NCBI GenBank assembly: GCA_025617745.1
Contig: CM046873.1
Coordinates: 29,773,410-29,837,409, forward strand
Direction: 5' to 3'
DNA from: Heliocidaris erythrogramma
Lineage: Eukaryota > Echinodermata > Echinoidea > Camarodonta > Echinometridae
DNA length: 64,000 bases
Shown: piece by piece, positions 10,390 through 21,124 of the stretch
How positions within the stretch are numbered: the first letter of the stretch is position 1
How the letters are laid out: every line of letters begins with the position of its first letter
Notes under the pieces: generated by a model
What the model saw: the letters and a program-made list of their open reading frames with translations, nothing else
Told to the model about the DNA's origin: nothing
The model's database searches: none
Made by a program: the position numbers and the translations under genes

Positions 10390-10703
10390 TTAACACCTTT
10401 AACTCATAGACTACGGGAAATGGGTGGCTCCTGTATTAAGCCTATGGGAGTTAAAGAATTCAGTCGTCTACAGGTTAAGATGCTGGATCCAAAAAAATAA
10501 AGGTTGTGTTGAACTAGGTTGATCTAGGTTGATCTACTACATTGAAACCATGGCTGAAACTCCTCAGCCCTTTTAAATGGTCATTTAACACTTTACTTTT
10601 TCGATTGTATGTAACATCCCAAACATATTTTTTGTTATATTAGAGTTAGACTAAATCTCTAACAGATAATTACAGTGTACTGTGATGCTGCATGATAGCA
10701 AGC
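10390..10703. repeat. Direct segmental duplication, copy 2
   Basis: Copy of 10008-10311 with few substitutions and a 13-bp internal tandem duplication (TAGGTTGATC twice). Confidence 0.85.
10399..10478. mobile_element. 80-bp TTAA-flanked micro-element, copy 3
   Basis: A copy produced by the surrounding segmental duplication, not by an independent insertion. Confidence 0.8.
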
Positions 10704-10812
10704 TTATTCTTATTATTTTTGAAAATTCCAAAATCTCACACTATTATGTACTACATATTCAGCCATTCCTAACTGCTTGTAGACAGTTTCTTTCTCAGTA
10801 TTATTACATGAC

Positions 10813-11118
10813 TAGGGGTTGTTTCATAAAGCTGTTTGTAAAGTTACACATGACTTTACAAATGACTTAAATATGACAAGTCATTTTTAACTACATCAAC
10901 TAAAGTTGAACTGTGCAGATGTCAATTAACATTCTTATTATAATAAACATTTTTCATGCAAAGTGTATTTTTTGCCATAATTTATTTGAGGTTATTGGAA
11001 ATACAGTCACACTTTGTTAAAACATTAGGAAAAACTTTTGGCATCCTATCTGCCACCTTTATATTCAAGTCGTTTGTAAAGTCATGCGTTACTTTACGAA
11101 CAGCTTCATGAAACACCC
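10813..11118. mobile_element. Foldback element, GGGGTTGTTTCATAAAGCTG ends
   Basis: The left GTTTCATAAAGCTGTTTGTA and right GAACAGCTTCATGAAACACC are inverted, with AAAGTTACACATGACTTTAC and GTAAAGTCATGCGTTACTTT subterminal blocks. Confidence 0.7.
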
Positions 11119-11188
11119 CCAGAAGTCAACTTTATCTTTAACTCTTTATGTGTCACTCAAATAACATGCCTGTGCCACAGTATATTTC

Positions 11189-11799
11189 TTAAAGGCCAAG
11201 TCCACCCTAACAAAAGGTTGATTTTAATAAATAGAGAAAAATCCAACAAGCATAACACTGAAAATTTCATCAAAATAGGATGTAAAATAAGAAAGTTATG
11301 GTATTTTAAAGTTTCGCTTAATTTCGCAAAACAGTTATATGCACATCCTGCTCAGTATGGAAATGAGGGAACCAGTGACGTCACCCACTCACTATTTCTT
11401 TTGTATTTTATTATGTGAAATATAGAATATTTTAATTTCTGCAGATTTCACAATTAGGAAGCTCTCATTGAATTGTGTATAGGTTGCAACAATGGCAATT
11501 ACACATGTTCAGCGAGGAATCAAACATTGTTTCACATTATAACAAGGAAAAATTAAAATATTTCGTATTTCATGTAATAAAATACAAAAGAAATAGTGAG
11601 TGGGTGACGTCACTGGTTCCCTCATTTGCATACTGAGCAGGATGTGCATACAACTGTTTTGCGAAATTAAGCGAAACCTTAAAATACCATAACTTTCTTA
11701 TTTTACATCCTATTTTGATGAAATTTTCAGTGTTATGCTTGTTGGATTTTTCTCTATTTGTTCAGATCAACTTTTTGTTAGGGTGGACTTGGCCTTTAA
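11189..11799. mobile_element. Large foldback MITE, 611 bp, AGGCCAAGTCCACC ends
   Basis: TTAAAGGCCAAGTCCACCCT at the left and AGGGTGGACTTGGCCTTTAA at the right. Arms of about 230 bp pair (CAGTGACGTCACCCACTCAC against GTGAGTGGGTGACGTCACTG). Half-length relatives lie at 12505-12690, 14020-14260, 54403-54600 and 57357-57480. The TTAA at both edges may be a target site or part of the ends. Confidence 0.85.
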
Positions 11800-12954
11800 G
11801 GGATAGTTTTACCAACATCTTCAGGTTTATTTCAGTTTTTGGTGTTTAAGGGATTATCAGGTAGCCAATTAAGACCGGAAGTTGGTTATCATAAGCTTTT
11901 GTCAAGTTCACTGGAAATCCTTTTGTTAATTGGTTCCTATTAATGTGCCGATTTGCACGTGTGGCACGTCTGCTATTGTGCTAATTTGCACTGATGGTAA
12001 ATGAAAGGTTATGGAAACCTTGGGGTACATAATGTCCCTGACCTACAAGAATGTATATTGTCTGCTAAGAGTGTTACGTTTATGATGGATGTTATGAGTT
12101 ATCACCTGTCTGGCTAACAGACAACAATTACTTAAAGGTTTCGTCTTAATAATAATAGTATCGGCAAATGGCTTCATATATAGTTATCCATCACGCCCTG
12201 ATGCTCATGGCGCTTAGATATTATACCCCGATTAAAGTCGAGTCGACTAAGCGCTGTCAAACCGGAAACTTTCGTGTGCATTTTTAATGTTCGCGAATTG
12301 TAATGTCATTTTTTCGAAATGTTTTACTCAGTACGCTCTTTATTTCTTTTATGAGGACCTACAACAATGAGCTACCTACAAGATATTTTGAGTACTGCCA
12401 TAAGGGAAAAAGCGCTTAGGAGAAAGCCGCAAATTAATGATATTTTAGTGTTGGACAAATGGGAGAGTTGAACGTCAACATGTCTCATTTGACTCATCAA
12501 ATTCGCAGATGTAGTGATATCACTTTTCAAAAGCCATAACTTTCTTATTCCTTGTCTGATTTCTTTAAAACTTTCATCATCCTATTTTTCTTATATTTCT
12601 GCTTTCAAACAGTACGACAATACGCCTGACGGTGGACTGTACTGCAACTGAAGAAGAAACAAATTATTACCAAGGTTTGGAATGCCCTTTAAGTTTATGA
12701 TGAATGATAAAATGATATGAGTTAGCTCCATTATGGCTAGCAGACACTACTGACTTAATCAAAGGTAGCCTTGAGTAATAATAGTTAGAAAACAAAGTGG
12801 TTTTAAAGATCCACTGAATAATGATAATGATACTAAAACAACTACAAATATACATGTACATGTAGGACATATTGTCTCTACTACAGTTATTCGATAGAAA
12901 ATGTGTTGATGGGAGAGAAATAAGCAAAAGGTAAAAAAAAGACAATATACAGAT
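11800..12954. other. Intronic sequence, no gene seen
   Basis: Mostly unique AT-rich sequence. About 12505-12690 resembles one arm of the 11189-11799 element (CATAACTTTCTTATT, GGTGGACTG). Confidence 0.5.
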
Positions 12955-13093
12955 CTGGGGGGTGTTTCATCAAGTATCTTGTCAGTGATTTTTACAGACA
13001 AATTTCATCTCAGCCAATCAGACGAAGGATTTCAGTAGCTTATAACAGTTATTGCAACTTGTAATTGATGACAAGTTTTATGAAACAGGGCCC
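12955..13093. mobile_element. Chimeric palindromic MITE, second example
   Basis: Left end CTGGGGGGTGTTTCATCAAG, core CTCAGCCAATCAGACGAAGG, right end GACAAGTTTTATGAAACAGG then GCCC. The hybrid layout and orientation match 550-686. Confidence 0.8.
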
Positions 13094-13202
13094 AGGTACA
13101 CCTTCAATCTACCTCTTATGTGAAAACATTGATCCTGTCTAAATTTCCATAACAGATGATGACAGGTGCATTATGGTTACGCCATGTCTTCTTCCTCAAA
13201 GC

Positions 13203-13344
13203 CCGGGGAGCATTTCATCAAGTGTTTTGTCAGTGACTTTTACCGACAACTGTTATAAGCTACTGAAATCCTTGCATCTGATTGGCTGAGAGCAAATTTG
13301 TCAGTAAAAATCCCTGACAAGACACTTGATGGAACGCTCCCCAG
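13203..13344. mobile_element. Palindromic MITE, CTGGGGAGC-ended family
   Basis: Ends CCGGGGAGCATTTCATCAAG and CTTGATGGAACGCTCCCCAG, core in the GCATCTGATTGGCTGAG orientation. Confidence 0.88.
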
Positions 13345-14550
13345 ACAAGTCAATCTTATTGTTCACATAATCCCTACCCCAAAATATACAAGGTAAAAAG
13401 CTTAAAGGTACTATTCAACAGAATGTCTTTTAGTCAAATGTCATATAAACTTGGAAATCAGGTAGGAAAGTATCAAGAGAATGAAGTGTTTAAAGAGGAT
13501 GTTACAATCTTTTGCAATATATTCTTTGTAAGTCATTTTAATGTAGAACAGATTATACCAAGTGAAAGTTGTAATAAATGTCTAGAAAAATGGATTTTCT
13601 GAAACATGTTCAGTATCCAATACTACGCCCAAGATAACCTGTATTAAAGTCTACCACAATGCATGCCATATCAAAGCCAAATTAGATCCAAGTCTTAAAG
13701 GGGACCTTTAATGTGAAACCAACATAAGAGCCGATAGTATAATGTTCTAGATTACGTGCCCTGTTGCACACATCAAGTATAGATACTTCTCATTAACTCT
13801 TTAAGTGCCAGAGGCGGACATCCTATCCACCTGCCAAGAGAAGAGTTTAATTAGAGCACATGTACTCCAGCCCTTGTTTCCGATTGGTCGATACAAGATT
13901 CGGGTCTGATTGCAGGAAATCACGATCAATTCCAAGTTGGTTTTCTCTAATGGGGCCCATGCATCATTCAGTGGCCAGAGACAAATTCACAGTGTATCTT
14001 TCTTCTCAACAACTAAGTTCCAGACAATGTAAAAAGGAGCCAATATTTACTGAAATAAGGTTGATTTTTAAAATCATTATTACTATTAAAATTAATGAAC
14101 ATAGAAAAAAAAGAGAGAATCCGATCAATGAGAGTTTGAGTAAAATCAGACAACAGAAAAGAAATTTGGGAATTTTCAAAGGTGTGATCATCAAAAAAAA
14201 AAATGGCAACTCTATGCTTTCCTTTGCAAGTAGTCCTTGATAGGTTTCATACTGAGAATTATCAAGAAGAATATTCATGGACTCCACCCTCAAGGCTCCA
14301 CTCACAAAACTTCTTTATAAAGAATTTACCAAGTGAATGATCTTTCTGCGGTCCATTACCTAGAAAGAATACTTTTTCAAATATATTAGATCTGTAGAGA
14401 GGGCCACAGCTGGACAACTTTCCTGAAGGTTCATGTATACAAGACCAACATAACACAATGTCTTCATTTATGCATTTCTTTGTTTTGTCCGTCTCATGGG
14501 CCGTTGGTCAACTGATATGTCCTGTAATGAAAAAAGGACTACAGATAGAC
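13345..14550. other. Intronic sequence, no gene seen
   Basis: No exon recognised. 14020-14260 is a half-copy of the foldback family seen at 54403 (shared GGCAACTCT and the preceding AAAATC...GAA block). Confidence 0.5.
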
Positions 14551-14683
14551 CGGGGGAGCGTTTCATCAAGTGCTTTGTCAGTTACTTTTACCGACAACTG
14601 TTATAAGCTACTGAAATCCTTGCATCTGATTGGCTGAGAGCAAATTTGTCAGTAAAAATCACTGACAAAACACTTAATGAAAC
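14551..14683. mobile_element. Palindromic MITE 96 bp from exon 2, right end truncated
   Basis: Starts CGGGGGAGCGTTTCATCAAG, core GCATCTGATTGGCTGAGAGC, ends CACTTAATGAAACT. It lies on the intron 2 side of exon 2, in the opposite orientation to 15069-15210. Confidence 0.88.
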
Positions 14684-14722
14684 TGAATTTCATCAATTCC
14701 CTACGTTTTAATTTACGAACCT

Positions 14723-14749
14723 ACAGATTCCCCGTAGGCAATGGGTTAA
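14723..14749. mobile_element. Half of the TTAA micro-element beside the exon 2 donor
   Basis: GATTCCCCGTAGGCAATGGG followed by TTAA matches the right half of 54303-54383. It lies 31 bp from the exon edge. Confidence 0.55.
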
Positions 14750-14779
14750 AATGAAAACTTAGAAGACATATCCACTTAC

Positions 14780-14985
14780 ATCCTTTGAAGTAGAGTACTG
14801 TTTTCATATGTTGCCTTGGTCTGACATAGAGAATGGTCCCTCTGAGGCTGAGGAACATGATCACCCCTTCTGTGAAAATGGACAATGCCAGGAGGACCAG
14901 GTAGCCCAGGATACTGATGTAGAGATGACGAGCACAGTCCTCAGAGGAGTATGGCTGTGAGATTATACATACCAAGATGATGGCC
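14780..14985 (-). CDS. DAGLA: Diacylglycerol lipase, coding exon 2 (transmembrane helices 1-2)
   Basis: This 206-bp exon has an acceptor after a pyrimidine-rich tract (TTCTGTCTACAG) and a donor GTAAGT. It supplies one base to finish Trp32, 68 codons, and one base of the next codon. The peptide completes helix 1 (AIILVCIIS), has a short loop with E-D-C-A, a second hydrophobic helix (residues about 53-78 of the protein), and then the signature L-S-L-R-G-T-I-L-Y, P-R, M and V-L-Y. This aligns with the SMRG(T/G)I...PR.SM..(V/L)LY region of vertebrate DAGLA and DAGLB. The reading frame continues exactly from exon 1. Only the membrane anchor is encoded here; the Ser-His-Asp lipase domain is outside the window. 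The length is not a multiple of three, so skipping would shift the frame. Oppositely oriented MITEs lie 96 bp and 83 bp away. Confidence 0.92.
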
Positions 14986-15068
14986 CTGTAGACAGAAGAT
15001 AAATAGGCAAGATGTTGATCAAGTGGCATTTCTTACCATTATGACAGATCGCGTTGGAATGAATCATC

Positions 15069-15210
15069 CTGGGGAGCATTTCATCAAGCGCTTTGTCAGT
15101 GATTTGTACTGACAAATTTGCTCTCAGCCAATCAGATGCAAGGATTTCAGTAGCTTATAACAGTTGTCGGTAAAAATCACTGACAAAACGCTTGATGAAA
15201 CGCTCCCCAG
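15069..15210. mobile_element. Palindromic MITE 83 bp from exon 2
   Basis: Ends CTGGGGAGCATTTCATCAAG and CTTGATGAAACGCTCCCCAG, core GCTCTCAGCCAATCAGATGC. It lies on the intron 1 side of exon 2. Confidence 0.92.
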
Positions 15211-15990
15211 TAGTCATCTATGATCTGAAGACCTTCATATTACCATTTTAAAGATAAAGTTGAGTTCTGGTCATGCAAGTACATTGTGAAAGAAACTGTC
15301 TCAAAGCAATTAGGAAAGGTTGATCATGTCTACATAAGAACTGGTGTATACGGTCAGGTTTTGGAATCATCAAAATGATAATAAATTGACCCAATATTGC
15401 TGAAAAGCACATGCACTGTGCACAGAAATGGGTTTATGGGACATGTAGCATGAATGTTCGACCCAAACATTTCAGCTATTTCTCGTCATATGAGGGCATT
15501 TGAAGAGCTTTCATTTTCAGGGGACATTTCTACTATGATGTTCTTCCAAACTGACATTAACGGAATAAGAAAGCTCACAATTTATTTTTCACCTTTCCCA
15601 GAACTCAACCTTCCCTTTAAAGGCCATCACACACTGCATGACCAGACTACAATTGGATATCAAAAATTGTTATAGCATCAGATATGGAATTTCATGAACT
15701 GTAAATCCTTCGTGATTGAGGTCCCACATTGCCTACACAATCATATCAAAATTGCATGAAGTTGAGGAGCTGCCCGTGAAAAATGTGCTACCAGGCAATG
15801 AATTTCAGTGACGTCATACCAGTCACATAACGTACCACTGACTGGGAGGTGATTTGGCTTGATTTCAGACTGGAAGGCTCAAAATATGCAATATCTTTAG
15901 TATGCTTTGTATGACCATACAGAACCTCATTCAGATACAGTCTACATATCAAAATGTGAAAATATCATCTTATTGAAATTTCTATCAAAA
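15211..15990. other. Intronic sequence, no gene seen
   Basis: Unique AT-rich DNA without a convincing exon or repeat. Confidence 0.5.
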
Positions 15991-15994
15991 TCTA

Positions 15995-16245
15995 ATTAAT
16001 ACCTTTAAATCTGTGGTAGAAAGATGAACATGAATATCATTTATCATGGATTTAACACCTTTTTGCCTCTCAGCAGACAACAGAGCATGTATCTTTATGA
16101 TGGTGTCAGGGACATCATGAACAATAAGATTTCCTTCCCTGGCTTTCAGACAGAAAACGTAGCATCTTAATGCACCTGCCACTATCTGTTATTGTATTAG
16201 AGGCAGGATCAATGCATTCATATCAGAGTTAGATTTACATGTAGG
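15995..16245. repeat. Direct repeat, copy 1 (with 16455-16678)
   Basis: Shares AACAATAAGATTTCCTTC, CTGGCTTTCAG, CATCTTAATGCACCTGCCAC and AGAGGCAGGATCAATGCATT with the second copy. It carries a minus-strand open stretch of about 60 codons that is broken in the other copy, so probably not coding. Confidence 0.8.
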
Positions 16246-16277
16246 GTATCCATAAGATCTGTATACATGTACATTGC

Positions 16278-16407
16278 GTTGTTATCAATAACAAGTTACA
16301 ATAATTGTTATAAGCTACTGAAATCCTTGAATCTGATTGGCTGAGAGCAAATTTGTCATAGAAATGGGGCAGTTGTTATTGATAATAAGTTTTATGAAAC
16401 AGGGCCC
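16278..16407. mobile_element. Palindromic MITE, GGGCCCTG-ended family, left end truncated
   Basis: TTGTTATCAATAACAAGTTA at the left, core GAATCTGATTGGCTGAGAGC, right end ATGAAACAGGGCCC. It lies between the two direct repeats. Confidence 0.8.
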
Positions 16408-16454
16408 AGAGCATTGTTGCCAGAGAAAATGTAGAAGCACCTTAAGTTATTGTT

Positions 16455-16678
16455 GTCTGGTAGCCAGAAGAACGTTAATCAATATCATTAATCATGGAGT
16501 TAAAACCTTTTATTTCTCATCATACAACATAGCATGTATCTTTGTAGGTCAGGGACAGTATGAACAATAAGATTTCCTTCGCTGGCTTTCAGGCAGAAGA
16601 CATAGCATCTTAATGCACCTGCCACTATCTGTTATTGAGTTAGAGGCAGGATCAATGCATTCATATCTGAGTTAGATT
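16455..16678. repeat. Direct repeat, copy 2
   Basis: Second copy of 15995-16245, diverged and with small deletions. It begins in sequence resembling the GCCAGAAGGGCGTTAA family. Confidence 0.8.
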
Positions 16679-16954
16679 TGGGGGGCTTAAAGTCGGGTGC
16701 TTATAATGCCTGGTTTTTAATAATGTAACGTGAGTAACCGCAAATTTGTACTGTTTGCAGAGAGTATGTTTCTTCTTCTGAAGTTCTGATACTGTCTTTA
16801 GGTACTCTAATATGTGTGCATTGTTGTATCTAAAACTCATTTACCTAACACTTGCAGTAAGAGAACAGGAGCTTAAGATGTAACTCAAAACCTCTCAAAA
16901 TGAAACATGAGTAACCGTGGAATTACCCTTAACAAGCTTGAGATTGATATGTGT

Positions 16955-16984
16955 CTGTCTGTCTGTCTCTCTGTCTCTCTAACT

Positions 16985-17023
<39 letters not shown>

Positions 17024-17095
17024 ACCTCTCTATCTTTCACTATCTTACACACTCATCCTCCCTTTCTCTCCATCATTCTCTCTCTCTGCTTGAGA
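16955..17095. repeat. CT-rich tract
   Basis: GTCTGTCT repeats followed by a CTCTCT run and pyrimidine-rich DNA. Confidence 0.9.
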
Positions 17096-17099
17096 ATAT

Positions 17100-18039
17100 A
17101 TCCAGGTATATAGACATCAAAATAAAAGTTATTAAATGTTTAATAAAACATTTACAGTGAGTTTGCAAGGAGTTATCAATGATTAATTTGATTCCAATGT
17201 TAAACGTAAATTGTAGCCTACATGCTGTATTCATAAATCAATAATTTTTCTCCTTTGTACAGTAATCAGGAGAAGTGAGAAAAGGAAATTGCAAATAACA
17301 AGAAAACAAAGGAAATTAGGAAGAAAAAGGGAGAGAGAGAGAGAGAGGGAATGACAGCCAGAGAGTGAGAAAGAAAGCCACGGGCGCTCTATATTGTTTA
17401 AAACTGGCTGATTTTCATTAAAATTCGATCGCAATTACATTACATGTATTCAGGCTCCAAATGGAAACAATTTCCTCTCAGCGCTTCTGCTGTCTGCCTT
17501 GACGATGACATTCATGCAAAGATGGCACAGTCTTAAGCAAACAAACCACACAAAGAAAAACAAAGAAGAAAAGTCTGCTGCTTGACAGTAAAATAACCTC
17601 AGGAGGCGTTTGAAGAGGTGCAAGATAAACAGCCTGTGTAAGCAGCCATGATTTTATCAAGTTAGACCCCGTTCAGATGTGGAAGCTCATGCTTTCTCTG
17701 TGTATCTACATATACAGGAAGCCCTATTCACATGATCACATTCGTGTGATCAGGTTTGGTCCACATCACAATGAACTTGTTGAATACCAAGTTCAAGATA
17801 ACTCAGGCAGGAGTCTATGGGAAATGCGTGTTGTATCAGAATAAAATTGTATCCAACGGGTTAACGACTTGAAGGAACGCAGCATGGAGATTCACGAGGT
17901 AGATGCGAGTTAACAGATGTCAATCCATATTAATACGTACTAAAGTCCACCACTCATCTTCTCTTCAACACCCTTCACTACCCGTCTCTCCATTTAACAT
18001 CCTATCTGAGGGACGATGTGTCAGTTTTCTCTGGAGTAG
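17100..18039. other. Intronic sequence, no gene seen
   Basis: No exon recognised; a short GAGAGA run at 17331-17348. Confidence 0.5.
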
Positions 18040-18478
18040 TCCGTCTGCATCTCTCTCTCTCTCCCCCTTCTTTCATTCTCTCACTCTCTCTTTCTTTTTT
18101 CCTAATTCTTACTCTTTATAATACACTGTCTGTTGAGAGCTAAAGAGCATTAACTCTGTGTCAAATGATATGAGTATCTTTCACCTCTGGCCTTCTCTTC
18201 TCCCTTTCTCTTCCCCTCCATTTTTTTTTTCTTTCTTGTATCCCCCTCTCTCCCTTTCTCCCTCTCTCTCTTTCTCCCTTTCTCTCTTTCTCCCTCTCTC
18301 TTTCTCCCTTTCTCTCTTTCTCCCTCTCTTTCTCCCTCTCTCTCTTTCTCCCTTTCTCTCTTTCTCCCTCTCTCTTTCTCCCTCTCTCTCTTTCTCCCTT
18401 TCTCTCTTTCTCCCTCTCTTTCTCCCTCTCTCTCTTTCTCTCTTTCTCCCTCTCTCTCTTTCTCCCTTTCTCTCTTTA
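18040..18478. repeat. CT-rich tract with a CTTTCTCCCTCT minisatellite
   Basis: From 18240 the sequence is built of CTTTCTCCC and CTCTCT blocks in higher-order copies (for example 18268-18330 resembles 18329-18390). A GAGCC-family fragment (GTTGAGAGCTAAAGAGCATT) sits at 18132-18151. The open frames over it are artefacts. Confidence 0.85.
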
Positions 18479-18479
18479 C

Positions 18480-19429
18480 CCAAACTCAATATCTATCTCA
18501 TGTTGCAATGTTGCAATCAGAACATGAACAAAATTAATGCAGCCACACACACAAAAACATATGGCAAGATGTCCAACACATAACTGGAATGCCACATTGC
18601 CCACAACTGCCCCTTGACACTAAACAAGTCATCACTCAAAACTAAAATGGGTCTTCCATGCCATGTTCTTGTCATGGGAAGAGATTATGGCATGCAACTG
18701 CTGTGCATTTATTGCAGGTTGTTCGCAAACAAGGAGGAGATTTATCCTCCAAAATGTGAATGCTGACTTTAAACTGTATATTTGATTTAATTGATTGTAA
18801 AATGTACTTTGCATGAGTGTGATAAGTTTGCTTCACGGACAGACATTTCAAAATTTTCCAAGTTGGGAGCTGGTAAAAATAATTGAGAGATGTGATGGAT
18901 TGCTTTATGATTTACTGTGGAGGGTATCACTAGGAGTACTGAAAAATGATTAAATCTGGTTGTCATGGTTACTTATTTAAATGAGAATCAATAAAAATGC
19001 TCAATTTCTTAGAGAGGGAGATAGACTTCTTCTATTATTATCAGAACAACATGATCTTGTCTAATACTTTCACTTGCAAATGTTAGTCAAAGAAATTGGC
19101 TTCCCTATCAGACATTTGGAATTTCAAAACTTTAGATTTCAAAAGAGATGTGAAAAATGTGCATCACAGATGGAAATTTTTGCTAAAAGTGTCATTTTTG
19201 ACAACACCCCTGATAAAAAATAGTTAGTCCAAGAACTCTTGTACCTTGGAACCCTTTAAAGAACTAAACTTTTTATGTATTTCATAGTAGTGATAGTCTT
19301 TCAATGAATTTTATTATAAAATATATTTTGTGTCACGGACGGACAATATGCTCACTCTTAACCGATCACGCTCAAATACCATTGTAACATGTGTGTTAAA
19401 TATTATTTTAGAGTGTCTTAAATTTTCAG
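18480..19429. other. Intronic sequence, no gene seen
   Basis: AT-rich, apparently unique. Confidence 0.5.
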
Positions 19430-19508
19430 TTAACACATAGACTACGGGAACCGGGTGGCTCATATGTTAAGCCTATGAGATATAAAGAATTCAGTAGTCA
19501 ACGGGTTG
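19430..19508. mobile_element. 80-bp TTAA micro-element, copy 4 (right TTAA decayed to TTGA)
   Basis: TTAACACATAGACTACGGGA at the left, TCAGTAGTCAACGGG at the right. Confidence 0.7.
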
Positions 19509-20308
19509 AGAAATGTGCGATATTAAATGTTTTCATCATCATCATTCTCAACTGGCCATCACGGTTTCCAGCATTTTATGAAATTAAAATGCCCTAATTT
19601 TTCTCTGATGGATTTTCAAAATGCCAAGATCACTAAAGAGAGAAAAGGAGGCATTTTACACAAAAAAATACCATAATATCTAATCAGCAAGCAAATTATG
19701 TTGTTTGTACAAGAGACAAAATATAAGATACTATTACATGTAATGTAGGCTACTTTCTTTTTAGGTCAATGATATTCCCTGATTTTTGTCCTGATTTGAG
19801 TGATTTTTCTCAAATTCCCGGAATTTTTAGGGACTGGAAAAAAGGGAACCAATTTTCCAGATATTCCCCTGAATTCCAGGATACCTTATAATCCTGTTAC
19901 TGGTACTTGCTACCTTATTGCAGGTAGCATACACCAAGAAGTGAATGCACTAAGTGACATTCATTCCGTACGTAACAAGGTAGTGTAATTATATTTTCGG
20001 CTAGCTGAACTGAATGTTATGAACCATATGCCCATGCATAATGAGTTCAATACCTGAAAAGTATATGGTTATGTACACATATATTCGAGCTTGCACTATT
20101 GGAAAGTTCAAACAGCAAAATATAATTTCATCCAGTACTATTCACATATGGTAGATTCGTATACTGGAGTGGTCAAACTTGCAATTAACAGTAATAAAAT
20201 TGTAACTCGTCATATTGGGTAATTGCCCTCTGATGTGTTTGCAAAAATAGCATTTCAGTTTGATCATGCTTGTCTTTACTAATGAATGAGTTTAAATACG
20301 AAGTGACA

Positions 20309-20390
20309 AAGAGAGAGAGAGAGAGAGAGAGATAGAGAGAGACAGACAGAGTGAGAGCCAGAGAGAGAGACAGAGAGACGGAGGAAAGGA
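20309..20390. repeat. GA-rich tract
   Basis: A GAGAGA run grading into GACAGACAGA. Confidence 0.9.
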
Positions 20391-20562
20391 GATGGACATA
20401 CAGTAAGAAATGATCATTACATCTACCCATAAATGGGCATTTAAATGAAAATAGTTCGCCATTAAGCTCATCAATGGTCATGACTCAGCCCTATAAAGAC
20501 CACAAAAAATATAAAACAAAGCAGGGTCTGGTACGTATGAGCCTATACAATCCACTCCAGAA

Positions 20563-20925
20563 CCCCCCCCCCCCCCCCCCTTCCTTGCAAATATTTAAAA
20601 GTAGCTAATATTGCACTTGAAACCCTGAAATTTCAGTGCAAACCCCCAGTAGAAATAGGTTATTGTGGAGGATAGAATGAATAAAAGACAGAGATAGAAT
20701 GGAAGAGATAGAAATGAACACAGAAATGAAGAAAGAAATAAAGAAAGAGAGTGAGAGAGGGGGACAAAGAGAGAGAAAGAGAGAGAGAGAGGGAGGGAGC
20801 AGAGAGAGAGGGGGCAGAGAGAGAGGGAGAGAGAGGGGGCACAGAGAGAGGGGGGCACAGAGAGAGCGAGTGAGAGAGAGAGAGAGAGAGAGAGAAAGAA
20901 GGGAGACAGAGATAAAGAGAGAGCA
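20563..20925. repeat. C tract and GA-rich tract
   Basis: Poly-C at 20563-20580, then GAGA/GGGGGCACAGAGA repeats over about 20685-20925. The Leu/Ser-rich minus-strand frames are composition artefacts. Confidence 0.88.
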
Positions 20926-21124
20926 ATTGAGTGGGTGAAAGACAAAAGTCTCCTAAAAAAACCCCAAACAGCTCAATCAAAGCACCAAAAGCAGTACTTA
21001 TTGCTTCCGAACATTAATCCAGTCAATCAAAGCAGACGGCGGTTTGATCAAGAGATCTTCATTCCCTCTTCAAGAGCATAATAAGTGTGGGTGTATGAAT
21101 ATTGATCTATTCTGTTCTGTCTAG

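Larger units (their letters stand above)
1..14779 (-). other. Intron 2 of the diacylglycerol lipase gene (partial)
   Basis: The sequence after the exon 2 donor. I looked for the next DAGL exon (third and fourth membrane helices, F-D-P motif) on the minus strand and did not find it, so it probably lies beyond position 1. A very short exon could have been missed. Confidence 0.6.

Noticed and set aside
15985..16182. Minus-strand frame of 65 codons resembling an exon
   Set aside because: It lies in a direct repeat whose other copy (16455-16678) has deletions breaking the frame, so selection on coding is unlikely.
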